Positions 7,481-16,038 of a DNA stretch of 64,000 nucleotides are shown piece after piece (position 1 is the first letter of the stretch; every line of letters begins with the position of its first letter). Made by a program: the position numbers and the translations under genes. The DNA is taken from the NCBI RefSeq assembly GCF_014649015.1, contig NZ_BMSF01000013.1, forward strand, positions 1-64,000. The letters run 5' to 3'. This DNA comes from Streptomyces narbonensis. Its GTDB lineage: Bacteria; Actinomycetota; Actinomycetes; Streptomycetales; Streptomycetaceae. Under the pieces are notes generated by a model that had not been told where the DNA came from, ran no database searches, and was given only the letters and a program-made list of their open reading frames with translations.

Positions 7481-8635
7481 ATGAGCGACCAGCACTCCCA
7501 CCAGAGCTTCGAGACCCGCGCGATCCACGCGGGCAACACCGCCGACCCGCTGACCGGCGCGGTCGTCCCGCCCATCTACCAGGTGTCCACCTACAAGCAG
7601 GACGGCGTGGGCGGGCTGCGCGGCGGATACGAGTACAGCCGCAGCGCGAACCCGACCCGTACCGCCCTGGAGGAGAACCTGGCGGCACTGGAGGGAGGCC
7701 GGCGCGGTCTCGCCTTCGCCTCCGGGCTCGCCGCCGAGGACTGCCTGCTGCGCACCCTCCTCGCCCCGGGCGACCACGTGGTCATCCCGAACGACGCCTA
7801 CGGCGGCACCTTCCGGCTCTTCGCCAAGGTCGTGGAGCGCTGGGGCGTCGACTTCTCCGTGGCGAACACCTCGGACATCGAGTCCGTACGGGACGCCGTC
7901 AACGACCGTACGAAGCTGATCTGGGTCGAGACCCCCTCGAACCCGCTCCTCGGCATCACCGACATCGAGGCCGTCGCGGGCGTCGCCCGCCAGGCCGGCG
8001 TGAAGCTCGTCGTCGACAACACCTTCGCCTCGCCCTACCTCCAGCAGCCGCTGGCGCTCGGCGCGGACGTCGTCGTCCACTCGCTCACCAAGTACATGGG
8101 TGGTCACTCGGACGTCGTCGGCGGCGCGCTCGTGACGGCCGACGAGGCGCTCGGCGAGGAGCTCGCCTACCACCAGAACGCGATGGGCGCGGTCGCCGGG
8201 CCCTTCGACTCGTGGATCGTGCTGCGCGGCATCAAGACGCTCGCGGTGCGCATGGACCGGCACAGCGAGAACGCGGCGAAGATCGTCGAGATGCTGACCC
8301 AGCACCCGAAGGTCACCCAGGTCCTCTACCCGGGCCTGCCCGAGCACCCGGGCCACGAGGTCGCGGCCAAGCAGATGCGCTCCTTCGGCGGCATGATCTC
8401 CTTCCGCGTCGAGGGCGGCGAGGAGGCGGCGGTCGAGGTCTGCAACCGCGCGCAGCTGTTCACGCTCGGCGAGTCGCTGGGCGGCGTCGAGTCGCTCATC
8501 GAGCACCCGGGCCGCATGACGCACGCGAGCGTCGCGGGCTCCGCCCTGGAGGTCCCGGCCGACCTGGTCCGCCTCTCCGTGGGCATCGAGAACGTCGAGG
8601 ACCTGCTCGCGGACCTCCGCCAGGCCCTGGGCTAG
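7481..8635 (+). CDS. metB: Cystathionine gamma-synthase (PLP-dependent)
   Basis: A 384-residue Cys/Met-metabolism PLP enzyme. It should join O-acylhomoserine and cysteine to cystathionine for methionine synthesis, though relatives act as gamma-lyases or homocysteine synthases. FETRAIHAGN opens the family fold, YEYSRSANPTR is the substrate and PLP phosphate region, and SLTKYMGGHSDVVGG holds the Schiff-base lysine. The C-terminus (GGVESLIEHPGRMTHAS) is typical of the gamma-synthase/lyase branch. It is a single gene, ended by a shared terminator against a convergent DUF1059 gene. Family assignment is firm; the choice between synthase and lyase is less so. Confidence 0.92.
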   Translation: MSDQHSHQSFETRAIHAGNTADPLTGAVVPPIYQVSTYKQDGVGGLRGGYEYSRSANPTRTALEENLAALEGGRRGLAFASGLAAEDCLLRTLLAPGDHVVIPNDAYGGTFRLFAKVVERWGVDFSVANTSDIESVRDAVNDRTKLIWVETPSNPLLGITDIEAVAGVARQAGVKLVVDNTFASPYLQQPLALGADVVVHSLTKYMGGHSDVVGGALVTADEALGEELAYHQNAMGAVAGPFDSWIVLRGIKTLAVRMDRHSENAAKIVEMLTQHPKVTQVLYPGLPEHPGHEVAAKQMRSFGGMISFRVEGGEEAAVEVCNRAQLFTLGESLGGVESLIEHPGRMTHASVAGSALEVPADLVRLSVGIENVEDLLADLRQALG

Positions 8636-8647
8636 CCCGTACGGAAC

Positions 8648-8689
8648 GGAGGGCCCGGACGTCACCCGCGGGCGGCGTCCGGGCCCTCC
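8648..8689. terminator. Shared terminator of metB and the convergent DUF1059 gene
   Basis: A perfect 14-bp inverted repeat (8648-8661 with 8676-8689, loop 14) lies 12 bases after the metB stop and 5 bases before the end of the opposite gene. Confidence 0.8.
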
Positions 8690-8694
8690 GCCGC

Positions 8695-8886
8695 TCAGGT
8701 CCCGGGCAGCGAGTCCTTCAGTTCGGCCCGCACCTCCGCGCGGAGCTCGGGAGTGTCCGTGTGCTCGTGCACGGACACCATGTGCTCGACGGCAGCCCGT
8801 ACGACCTCCTCCTCCTCGCCCGAGATGTAGAGCGAGCAGCCGGAGACGCTCGGGGTGTCCCGGCAGTCCGTTGCTTTCCTGGCCAT
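8695..8886 (-). CDS. DUF1059 family small protein
   Basis: A 63-residue protein matching the DUF1059 pattern: an N-terminal CRDTPSVSGCSLYISGEEEE segment with paired cysteines, then VVRAAVEHMVSVHEHTDTPEL and an acidic/basic helical end. The family is common in actinobacteria and archaea with no known function. The two Cys could bind metal or form a redox pair; this is speculation. It ends at a terminator shared with metB. Confidence 0.8.
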   Translation of the reverse strand: MARKATDCRDTPSVSGCSLYISGEEEEVVRAAVEHMVSVHEHTDTPELRAEVRAELKDSLPGT

Positions 8887-8959
8887 GGCGACCTCCAGTC
8901 GGCCCCTTCTCCAGGCTAGGTCCGTCCGCGTCGGCCTTCGAGTCCGCAGGCCGTCGGGC

Positions 8960-9211
8960 TCACCAGCCTTCGAGCGGTGGTGTGGTCTCCGCCGGCGGGA
9001 CCTCCCACGGGCGCTCCACCGACGCCCACACCACGAAGGCGAACGCGGCGACCACGAACAGGCACCACAGCACCCGGCGCGCCACCCGGTCCCGGCGGGC
9101 CCGCCGCGCCCCGCGCTCCACTGCCCTGACGGCGAGGTCGGCGGGGACCGGCGGGTGCGGGGTGTCCAGCATCCGCCGGACCGCCGCCTCCTTGTCCTCC
9201 TGCCGGCTCAC
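8960..9211 (-). CDS. Small single-pass membrane protein coupled to a sigma-like gene
   Basis: An 83-residue protein starting at GTG 9211, which overlaps the stop of the upstream sigma-like gene in a GTGA tetranucleotide, so the two are translationally coupled. A basic helix (ERGARRARRDRVARR) precedes one membrane segment (VLWCLFVVAAFAFVVWASV); a short Pro-rich tail follows. It has the size and place of an anti-sigma or membrane partner but no recognisable zinc anti-sigma motif. Longer in-frame starts inside the neighbour are ignored. Confidence 0.7.
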   Translation of the reverse strand: MSRQEDKEAAVRRMLDTPHPPVPADLAVRAVERGARRARRDRVARRVLWCLFVVAAFAFVVWASVERPWEVPPAETTPPLEGW

Positions 9212-9702
9212 GCGACGGCCTCCCGCCCGGGAGTGCGCCCCGCCGCCCGGAGCGCGGCGACCGAGCGGGCGCAGACGGCGCGGACGCGCGCCTCGGAGAG
9301 CCCGAGCAGTGCGGCGACCTGCTCCTCGGCCACGCCCTCGTACAGCCGGAGCACGACGACGAGCCGTTCCTGCGGGCCGAGCGCGGCCAGCGGGCCCCGG
9401 CCGCCGTGATGGCGCCACGCGGTGCGGGCGAAGCGGGCGGCGAGGTCGCGCCGCGCGAGGTCGTACGGGTCCTCGCCGCGCAGCCGCCCCCACACCGCGT
9501 ACGTATGCGCGAGGGCGGCGCCCAGCAGGGCCCTGGCGTGCGGGTTGGCGGTGGGGGGCTCGGCGGTGAGCAGGGTCGCGGCATGCAGCAGCCGGCCCGC
9601 CGCCCCGGCCACGAACGCCTCGAACTCCCGGGTGCGGTGGGGCGGTTCGCCGTGTGGGCGATGACGCGTCCGGTCGCCGGGTCCGCTCCGATGCTCTCGC
9701 AC
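9208..9702 (-). CDS. Sigma-70 family (ECF-like) regulatory protein
   Basis: A 164-residue protein shaped like a small sigma factor. Residues about 24-50 (EFEAFVAGAAGRLLHAATLLT) resemble the start of region 2. The C-terminal half (LGPQERLVVVLRLYEGVAEE, then QVAALLGLSEARVRAVCARS) is a clear region-4 helix-turn-helix. Region 2 is short and degenerate, so promoter -10 recognition is doubtful. GTG 9702 is the furthest plausible start; GAGGG immediately before it is poorly spaced, so the true start may be up to 20 codons downstream. It forms a coupled pair with the downstream membrane protein. Confidence 0.72.
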   Translation of the reverse strand: MREHRSGPGDRTRHRPHGEPPHRTREFEAFVAGAAGRLLHAATLLTAEPPTANPHARALLGAALAHTYAVWGRLRGEDPYDLARRDLAARFARTAWRHHGGRGPLAALGPQERLVVVLRLYEGVAEEQVAALLGLSEARVRAVCARSVAALRAAGRTPGREAVA

Positions 9703-9733
9703 CCCCTCATAGGAGGGCAGCGGGAGGCCGGGG

Positions 9734-10261
9734 TCAAGAGGTCGGCGCGGACTCCGTCCCCGTGCCGCCCGGGCCGTGCCCCGAGTGGGCCGACTGCCGT
9801 GCGGACAGGGCGGTGTTGAAGCGCGTCAGCAGGGTGCAGAAGGACTCGCGCTCGGCCTGCGTCCAGCCCTCCGTGACCTCCACCATCAGCTGGCGGCGCG
9901 AGGAGCGGACCTCCTCCAGGCGGGCGAGGCCGCGCGGCGACAGCTGGAGCACGACCGCGCGCCCGTCCTCCGGGTGCGAGGTCCGCTTGACCAGGCCGGT
10001 GTCGACGAGCGGGGCGACCTGCCGGGTGACCGTGGAGGAGTCGATCCCCATGCCCGCCGCGAGCGCCTTGACGCCCATCGGCCCTTCCTGGTCCAGCCGG
10101 TTGAGGAGGAGGTAGGCGGCCCGGTCCATGGAGTTGCGGAGCTGCCCCGTGCCGCCGAGTCGGGTCTGCTCGGCCCGGCGGGCGAAGACGGCCACCTGGT
10201 GCTGGAGGGCGTCGAGGAGACCGGGGTCGAGCTCAGTCGTCATGTCCTGAGATGTGGGCAT
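9734..10261 (-). CDS. MarR family transcriptional regulator
   Basis: A 175-residue winged-helix regulator. DRAAYLLLNRLDQEGPMGVK leads into the recognition segment GIDSSTVTRQVAPLVDTGLV, and the wing is SHPEDGRAVVLQLSP, all typical of MarR. The C-terminal helices (MVEVTEGWTQAERESF) form the dimer interface. ATG 10261 (MPTSQDM) is chosen over the farther upstream start; ATG 10243 is also possible. It is divergent from the threonine dehydratase gene. An inverted repeat in the shared promoter region (10315-10332) could be its operator. Ligand unknown. Confidence 0.88.
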   Translation of the reverse strand: MPTSQDMTTELDPGLLDALQHQVAVFARRAEQTRLGGTGQLRNSMDRAAYLLLNRLDQEGPMGVKALAAGMGIDSSTVTRQVAPLVDTGLVKRTSHPEDGRAVVLQLSPRGLARLEEVRSSRRQLMVEVTEGWTQAERESFCTLLTRFNTALSARQSAHSGHGPGGTGTESAPTS

Positions 10262-10314
10262 GGCTGTGGGTCTCTCTCGTGCGGGGGTGGTCGGTCGGTG
10301 GGGGACAGAGTACG

Positions 10315-10332
10315 CGGACCCGAGGGGGTCCG
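10315..10332. promoter_or_regulatory. Inverted repeat between marR and ilvA (candidate operator)
   Basis: CGGACCC and GGGTCCG form a 7-bp inverted repeat with a 4-base spacer, flanked on each side by a GTAC-like motif, in the 149-base divergent promoter region. It may bind the adjacent MarR protein, but GC-rich palindromes arise easily here. Confidence 0.3.
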
Positions 10333-10410
10333 TACCGGGGCTGCGCAAACCCGATCCGGCACCCGTCCTCCGGGCGGCCACGAGGGCGGTGAGCTGCGAG
10401 ACTTGCTGTC

Positions 10411-11640
10411 ATGAGCTTCCGTACGCGAGACCCCTTGCACCACCTCATGCTGGACGATGTCCGCGGCGCGCAGAAGATGCTGTCCGGGGTGGCGCGGGTG
10501 ACCGCTATGGAGGGCAGCCGCCATCTGTCGTCGCTGGTGGGGGCACCCGTCCACCTCAAGTGCGAGAACCTCCAGCGGACGGGCTCCTTCAAGCTGCGCG
10601 GGGCGTACGTGCGGATCGCGGGGCTGCGGCCCGAGGAGCGGGCCGCGGGGGTCGTCGCCGCCTCGGCGGGCAATCACGCGCAGGGCGTCGCGCTCGCCTC
10701 GAAGCTGCTCGGTGTGCACGCGACGGTCTTCATGCCGGTCGGCGCCCCGCTGCCGAAGGTCGCGGCCACCCGGGAGTACGGCGCCGAGGTCCGGATGCAC
10801 GGCCATGTCGTCGACGAGACGCTGGCGGCGGCGGAGGCGTACGCGCGGGAGACGGGCGCGGTCTTCATCCACCCCTTCGACCACCCCGACATCATCGCGG
10901 GGCAGGGCACGGTCGGCCTGGAGATCCTGGAGCAGTGCCCGGAGGTCCGGACGATCCTCGTGGGCGTCGGCGGCGGCGGCCTCGCGGCCGGCGTGGGCCT
11001 CGCCGTGAAGTGGCTGCGCCCCGACGTGCGGGTGATCGGTGTGCAGGCGGAGGGCGCGGCCGCGTATCCGCCGTCGCTGGCCGCCGGCCATCCGGTGGCG
11101 ATCGAGTCGCCGGTGACGATGGCGGACGGGATCAAGGTGGGGCGGCCGGGCGACGTGCCGTTCGCGCTGGTCCGGGAGTACGTGGACGAGATCCGTACGG
11201 TCTCCGAGGACGACCTGTCCTCGGCGCTGCTGCTCTGCCTGGAGCGGGCGAAGCTGGTCGTCGAACCGGCCGGCGCCAGCCCGGTGGCGGCGATCCTCGC
11301 GGACCCGACGGCCTTCCAGGGGCCCGTGGTCGCGATCCTGTCCGGCGGGAACGTCGACCCGCTGCTCCTCCAGCGGATCCTGCGGCACGGCATGGCCGCC
11401 GGGGGCCGCTATCTGAACCTGCGGCTGCGCGTGACGGACCGGCCGGGGGCGCTGGCGACCCTGCTCGCGGTCCTCACGGTCGTCGACGCGAACGTCCTCG
11501 ACGTGGGCCACGTGCGGACGGACCCGCGTCTGGGCCTGACAGAGGCGGAGGTCGAGCTGCACCTGGAGACGAAGGGTCCTGAGCACTGCCATGAGGTGGC
11601 GGAGGCGCTGCGAGAGGCGGGCTACACGGTCCTCGGCTGA
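10411..11640 (+). CDS. ilvA: Threonine ammonia-lyase (threonine dehydratase)
   Basis: A 409-residue PLP enzyme that deaminates threonine to 2-oxobutyrate, the first step toward isoleucine and a source of propionyl-CoA. The PLP lysine is in RTGSFKLRGAY, SAGNHAQG is the substrate loop, and VGVGGGGLAAG binds the PLP phosphate. The last 75 residues (LNLRLRVTDRPGALATLLAV onward) form one ACT domain. One ACT domain with this core length fits the short, TdcB/IlvA2-like actinobacterial form rather than the E. coli IlvA type. It is expressed divergently from a MarR gene. Confidence 0.93.
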   Translation: MSFRTRDPLHHLMLDDVRGAQKMLSGVARVTAMEGSRHLSSLVGAPVHLKCENLQRTGSFKLRGAYVRIAGLRPEERAAGVVAASAGNHAQGVALASKLLGVHATVFMPVGAPLPKVAATREYGAEVRMHGHVVDETLAAAEAYARETGAVFIHPFDHPDIIAGQGTVGLEILEQCPEVRTILVGVGGGGLAAGVGLAVKWLRPDVRVIGVQAEGAAAYPPSLAAGHPVAIESPVTMADGIKVGRPGDVPFALVREYVDEIRTVSEDDLSSALLLCLERAKLVVEPAGASPVAAILADPTAFQGPVVAILSGGNVDPLLLQRILRHGMAAGGRYLNLRLRVTDRPGALATLLAVLTVVDANVLDVGHVRTDPRLGLTEAEVELHLETKGPEHCHEVAEALREAGYTVLG

Positions 11641-11665
11641 CCCGGGCCGGTGCGCCGGACCCTGC

Positions 11666-11693
11666 GTGCGCCCCCGCGCACGTGGGGGCGCAC
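11666..11693 (+). terminator. Terminator after ilvA
   Basis: A 10-bp perfect stem (GTGCGCCCCC with GGGGGCGCAC, loop 8) starts 26 bases after the ilvA stop. Confidence 0.65.
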
Positions 11694-11708
11694 AGACTCC
11701 ATGATCAT

Positions 11709-11722
11709 GTGACGGGGGTCAC
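11709..11722 (+). promoter_or_regulatory. Short inverted repeat upstream of the ABC exporter operon
   Basis: GTGAC-GGGG-GTCAC lies about 80 bases upstream of the ABC ATPase start. Its form would suit a TetR-type repressor, but no regulator gene is adjacent and the match is short. Confidence 0.25.
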
Positions 11723-11797
11723 GAATTCACTGGGCGGGGACCGCCGGGCAAACCTAGGATCGGTAGGAAACGCCCGAATCTCCCTGGGAGAACCCAC

Positions 11798-12829
11798 ATG
11801 CCAGGCGCGATCTACGCCGAGGGTCTGGTGAAGACCTTCGGTGACGTACGAGCTCTGGACGGCGTCGATCTCGACGTACCCGAAGGCACGGTCCTGGGCC
11901 TCCTCGGCCCGAACGGCGCGGGGAAGACCACCACTGTGCGGGTGCTGACCACCCTGCTCCAGCCCGACAGCGGCCGGGCCGTCGTCGCCGGGGTCGACGT
12001 CCTCAGGCATCCCGAGAAGGTCCGCCGCTCGATCGGCCTCTCCGGCCAGTTCGCGGCGGTCGACGAGTACCTCACCGGCCGCGAGAACCTGCAGATGGTC
12101 GGCCAGCTTTACCAGATGAAGGCGAAGGCGGCGAAGGTCCGCGCCGACGAGCTGCTGGAACGATTCCGCCTCGCGGACGCCGCCGACCGCACCGCCAAGA
12201 CGTACTCCGGCGGCATGCGCAGGCGCCTCGACCTCGCGGCGGCCCTCGTCGTCTCCCCGCCCGTCATGTTCATGGACGAGCCGACCACCGGCCTCGACCC
12301 GCGCAACCGGCAGGCGCTCTGGGAGGTCATCAAGGAGCTCGTCGCGGGCGGCACGACCCTGCTCCTCACCACGCAGTACCTGGAGGAGGCCGACCACCTC
12401 GCCCACGACATCTGCGTCGTCGACCAGGGCAAGGTCATCGCACGCGGCACCTCCGACCAGCTCAAGGCCCAGACGGGCGGCGAGCGCGTCGAGGTCGTCG
12501 TCCACGAACCGGACATGATCGCGGGCGCCCGCGGCGTCCTCGGCCGCTACGGCATCGCGGGCCGGGGCCCGGACGAGGTCTCCGTGGAGGACCACACCCG
12601 CAAGCTCACCGTCCCCGTCTCCGGCGGCGCCAAGCTGCTCGCCGAGGTCATCCGCGACCTGGACGCCGTCGGCGTCGAGATCGACGACATCGGCCTGCGC
12701 CGCCCCACCCTCGACGACGTCTTCATCTCCCTGACCGGCCACGCGGCCGCGCTCACGGAGGAGGAGAACGGCGGCCCGCCCGAGGCGGACGGCCGCGGCC
12801 GACGGCAGACGAAGGAGACGGCCAAGTGA
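11798..12829 (+). CDS. ABC transporter ATP-binding protein, DrrA family
   Basis: A 343-residue ATPase of a drug-type exporter. Walker A is GPNGAGKTTT (about residues 38-47), the signature is YSGGMRRRLD, and Walker B is VMFMDEPTTGLD. The C-terminal extension (about 90 residues, ending in DDIGLRRPTLDDVFISLTGH) is the DrrA/CcmA-like domain that docks on the permease. GGGAGA precedes the ATG. Its stop overlaps the GTG of the permease gene, so both are made together. The substrate cannot be read from sequence. It lies 6 kb from the macrolide cluster but among conserved genes, so a role in macrolide export is only a possibility. Confidence 0.9.
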   Translation: MPGAIYAEGLVKTFGDVRALDGVDLDVPEGTVLGLLGPNGAGKTTTVRVLTTLLQPDSGRAVVAGVDVLRHPEKVRRSIGLSGQFAAVDEYLTGRENLQMVGQLYQMKAKAAKVRADELLERFRLADAADRTAKTYSGGMRRRLDLAAALVVSPPVMFMDEPTTGLDPRNRQALWEVIKELVAGGTTLLLTTQYLEEADHLAHDICVVDQGKVIARGTSDQLKAQTGGERVEVVVHEPDMIAGARGVLGRYGIAGRGPDEVSVEDHTRKLTVPVSGGAKLLAEVIRDLDAVGVEIDDIGLRRPTLDDVFISLTGHAAALTEEENGGPPEADGRGRRQTKETAK

Positions 12830-13632
12830 GCACGATGAACGACTCCCTGGTCATCGCCAGGCGCAACCTCATCCGCATGACCAGGATCCCCGAGATGATC
12901 CTCTTCGGGCTGATCCAGCCGGTGATGTTCGTGATCCTCTTCACGTACGTCTTCGGCGGCTCCATGAGCATCGGCGGCAGCACCGACCCGGACGTCTACA
13001 AGAACTTCCTGATGGCCGGAATCTTCGCCCAGACCGTCACCTTCGCCACGGCCGGCGCGGGCGCCGGCATCGCGGACGACATGCACAAGGGCCTCATCGA
13101 CCGCTTCCGCTCCCTGCCCATGGCACGCGGCGCGGTCCTCACCGGCCGCACCCTCGCCGACCTCGTCCAGACGGCGCTGACGCTCCTGGTCCTCGCGATC
13201 GTCGCGCTGATCATCGGCTGGCGCCCGGGCTACGCGGAGCCGACCAACTTCGGCCGGGTCATGGCCGGCTTCGGCCTGCTCCTCCTCCTCGGCTACGCCT
13301 TCACCTGGATCGGCGCCCTCATCGGCCTCTCGGTCCGCACCCCGGAGGCGGCGACGTCCGGGGGCCTGATCTGGCTCTTCCCGGTCACGTTCATCTCGAA
13401 CGCGTTCGTGGACTCCAGCCAGATGCCGTCCTGGCTCCAGCCGATCGCCGAGTGGAACCCCTTCAGCGCCACCGTCCAGGCCTGCCGCACGCTCTTCGGC
13501 GACCCGGGCGTCTCACCGTCCGACGCGTGGCCGATGCAGTACCCGGTGTGGGCGTCGCTGATCTACTCCGTCCTGATCGTCGCCATCTTCCGCACGCTCT
13601 CGGTCCGCAAGTACCGCCGGGCTGACGGCTGA
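12826..13632 (+). CDS. ABC-2 type transporter permease, DrrB family
   Basis: A 268-residue membrane protein with six predicted helices and the ABC-2 family fold. An N-terminal coupling region (VIARRNLIRMTRIPEMILFG) precedes the first helix (QPVMFVILFTYVFGGSM); later helices include LTLLVLAIVALIIGW and LLLLLGYAFTWIGALIGLSV. The GTG at 12826 overlaps the ATPase stop by four bases (GTGA). It forms the export channel partner of the preceding ATPase. Substrate unknown. Confidence 0.9.
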   Translation: MSTMNDSLVIARRNLIRMTRIPEMILFGLIQPVMFVILFTYVFGGSMSIGGSTDPDVYKNFLMAGIFAQTVTFATAGAGAGIADDMHKGLIDRFRSLPMARGAVLTGRTLADLVQTALTLLVLAIVALIIGWRPGYAEPTNFGRVMAGFGLLLLLGYAFTWIGALIGLSVRTPEAATSGGLIWLFPVTFISNAFVDSSQMPSWLQPIAEWNPFSATVQACRTLFGDPGVSPSDAWPMQYPVWASLIYSVLIVAIFRTLSVRKYRRADG

Positions 13633-13648
13633 CGGCTGCCGGCGGGGT

Positions 13649-13676
13649 CCGGGGGGCCGAGTGAACGGCCCCCCGG
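13649..13676. terminator. Shared terminator of the ABC operon and the convergent kinase gene
   Basis: CCGGGGGGCCG and its complement form an 11-bp stem with a 6-base loop between the convergent genes, 8 bases from the end of the kinase gene. Confidence 0.75.
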
Positions 13677-13683
13677 GTGCCGG

Positions 13684-16017
13684 TCAGGGCAGGTAGCCGG
13701 AGAGCACGAGACCGTCGGGGAAGGCCAGGAAGGCCGCCCCGCCGGCCAGCAGGGCGTCTCCGACGGCCTGGGCGTCGAAGCCGTCGGGCAGGTTGGGATT
13801 GAAGTCCTTGACGTCGTTCGACGAGGCCGGACCGTCCTGCGGGTAGGAGAGGACCGTCTCCGTCCCCACCGTGACGATCCGGTCGCCCGCGAAGTACACC
13901 CGAGCCACGGTGCCCTGCGGGACGGGCGCAAAGGCGCTCCACCGCTCCCGGCCGCTCGCCAGGTCGTACACGGCCAGCCGCTGACCGCTCACCACCGCGA
14001 CCAGACCGTCCGCGTTCACGGCGGGACCGGCCGTCACCCCCGCGCCGAAGGACCGTTCCACCCGCAGGGTCGTCCCGTCGAGCACGGTCACGCCGCTCCG
14101 GGTGTCCAGGCAGAGCAGGCTTCCGCGCTCCTCGTGCACGGTGAACCGCTGGCAACCCTCCGGCCCCCGCGCCGTCTCCTTGCCGGTCGCCGCGTCCAGC
14201 GCCACCGGCACGATCCCGAGCGGCACGTACACCCGCCCGTTTGCCGCCACCGGCTGCTCGGGCAGGGCGTCCAGGGGGCTCCGCCACAGCTCGCGGCCCA
14301 CCTGCTTCCCCTCGCCGCCGAGCCGCACCGCCGTCACCAGCCCGGCCTGCTTCTCCTCCCGCAGGTTGATGTAGGCCGTGTAGAGCACGCCGTCCGTGAA
14401 GTCGCTCCCCTTCACGGCCCAGTCGGCCCCGGGCCCGGGCACCGTCCCCCGCTTCCCGCCGTCCTGGAGGCCGTACGCGACGACGCCCTCGGCCCCGGTC
14501 ACGTAGACCCGGTCCCCGACGACCGCCGGGTACTGGGCGCTCGCCCGCAGCCCGTCCGCGTTCGTGCGTGCCGGGACCGACCACAGCTCGCGCCCGTCCG
14601 CCGCGTTCAGCCCCACGAGTGAGCCCCCCGTGCCCGCGCAGACCAGCACCTTCGGCGAGAGGGAGCAGGCGCCGTCGGTCGCCTCGGTGCGGGCGGTCCA
14701 GGGAGACCAGCCCGCCGGGCGGTGCGAGCGGCTCGTCGCCGCCGTGCCGAAGTCGTTGGTGCGCCCCGCGCCGCCGTACGGCAGGACGACCTGGCTCAGG
14801 GTCTGCGGCGCCGGATTGCCCGAGGCGGTCGGGGCCACCGACGTGCTCGCGCTCGGCCCCGCGGCCTCCCCGGACCCGCCCGGCCCGTCCGTCTGCCGCG
14901 CCAGCACGACGCCCACCGCCGCGAGGACCGCCACCGCCATCACGCCCGCGACCACCGCCCCCCGGGTGCGGCGCTTCCGCCCCTCGGGCGCCGGGGCCGC
15001 CGGGGCCGCCGGGGCCGCCGGCCGGTCCGGCACGGCCGTGGGGGAGTACGGCACGACGGGCCCGAGCGTCGGCAGGTCCGCCACACCCGTGCCCGAGGCC
15101 GCCGCCTCGCCGATCGTCCGCGCCGCCTCCCCGTACTCGGCGAGCAGCGACAACACCCCGCCCGGCCAAGGGAAGACCTCCGGCGCGCCCTCCTCGCCAC
15201 TCAGAAGAGCCGCCAACTCCCCGGCGGACGGCCGCTCCTGCGGATCGAGCCGCAGGCAGCGCTCCAGCGTCGGCCGCAACTCCTCCGGTACGCCCGACAG
15301 TTCGGCCTCGGCCCGGGTGATCCGGAAGATCACGGCCGCCATCTCGTCGTCGTGGAACGGGCCCCGGCCGCTCGCCGCGAACGCCAGCACCGCGCCCAGG
15401 CAGAAGACGTCCGACGCCGGCACCACCGACCTGCTGCCGGCCAGGTGCTCCGGCGACATGAAGCCCGGCGAGCCCACGACGAGCCCGGTCGAGGTCAGCG
15501 CCGTCGCCTCGAAGGCCTGCGCGATGCCGAAGTCGATCAGCTTCGGCCCGGCGGCGCCGAGCAGGACGTTCGCGGGCTTGAGGTCCCGGTGCAGCACCTT
15601 CAACCGGTGCACGTCCGCGAGCGCCGTGGCGAGCGCGACCCCGAGGGCCCGCACGGCCGCGACGGGCAGCGCCCCGGCGTGCACGACGGCCTCGGCGAGC
15701 GAGGGACCCGGCACGTACTCGGTCGCGAGCCACGGCGAGGGCGCGTCGGCGTCGGCGTCCACGAGCCGCGCCACGCCCGGCCCGTCCACGGTCCGGGCCG
15801 CCGCGATCTCCCGCCGGAACCGGGTCCGGAAGTCCCCGTCGACCTCCAGGTCCTCCCGCACGGTCTTCACGGCGACCATCCGGTGCGGATCGGCCGTCGG
15901 CTCGTCGGTCCGGCAGGCGAGGTGGACCTCGCCCATGCCGCCCGCTCCGAGCCGGGCGAGCAGCCGGTAGGGGCCGACGAGCTTCGGGGGCCGGCCGGAC
16001 GGGAGAGCCTTCAACAC
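13684..16017 (-). CDS. Membrane Ser/Thr protein kinase with PQQ-type beta-propeller
   Basis: A 777-residue PknB-like kinase. GAGGMGEV is the glycine loop (residues 24-31), K51 in MVAVKTV anchors ATP, and LHRDLKPANVLL carries catalytic D145, with DFG at the activation loop. One membrane helix (about 355-372) follows an Ala/Pro linker. The outer 370 residues show repeated GRELW- and LSYPQDG-like blades of a PQQ/quinoprotein propeller, so it probably senses a ligand outside the cell. It lies directly downstream of a paralogue (16039-18504) with 21 bases between, probably one transcript. Unlike PknB it has no PASTA repeats. Target proteins are unknown. Confidence 0.92.
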   Translation of the reverse strand: MLKALPSGRPPKLVGPYRLLARLGAGGMGEVHLACRTDEPTADPHRMVAVKTVREDLEVDGDFRTRFRREIAAARTVDGPGVARLVDADADAPSPWLATEYVPGPSLAEAVVHAGALPVAAVRALGVALATALADVHRLKVLHRDLKPANVLLGAAGPKLIDFGIAQAFEATALTSTGLVVGSPGFMSPEHLAGSRSVVPASDVFCLGAVLAFAASGRGPFHDDEMAAVIFRITRAEAELSGVPEELRPTLERCLRLDPQERPSAGELAALLSGEEGAPEVFPWPGGVLSLLAEYGEAARTIGEAAASGTGVADLPTLGPVVPYSPTAVPDRPAAPAAPAAPAPEGRKRRTRGAVVAGVMAVAVLAAVGVVLARQTDGPGGSGEAAGPSASTSVAPTASGNPAPQTLSQVVLPYGGAGRTNDFGTAATSRSHRPAGWSPWTARTEATDGACSLSPKVLVCAGTGGSLVGLNAADGRELWSVPARTNADGLRASAQYPAVVGDRVYVTGAEGVVAYGLQDGGKRGTVPGPGADWAVKGSDFTDGVLYTAYINLREEKQAGLVTAVRLGGEGKQVGRELWRSPLDALPEQPVAANGRVYVPLGIVPVALDAATGKETARGPEGCQRFTVHEERGSLLCLDTRSGVTVLDGTTLRVERSFGAGVTAGPAVNADGLVAVVSGQRLAVYDLASGRERWSAFAPVPQGTVARVYFAGDRIVTVGTETVLSYPQDGPASSNDVKDFNPNLPDGFDAQAVGDALLAGGAAFLAFPDGLVLSGYLP

Positions 16018-16038
16018 CGAACAGGTCCTCTCAGAGCG

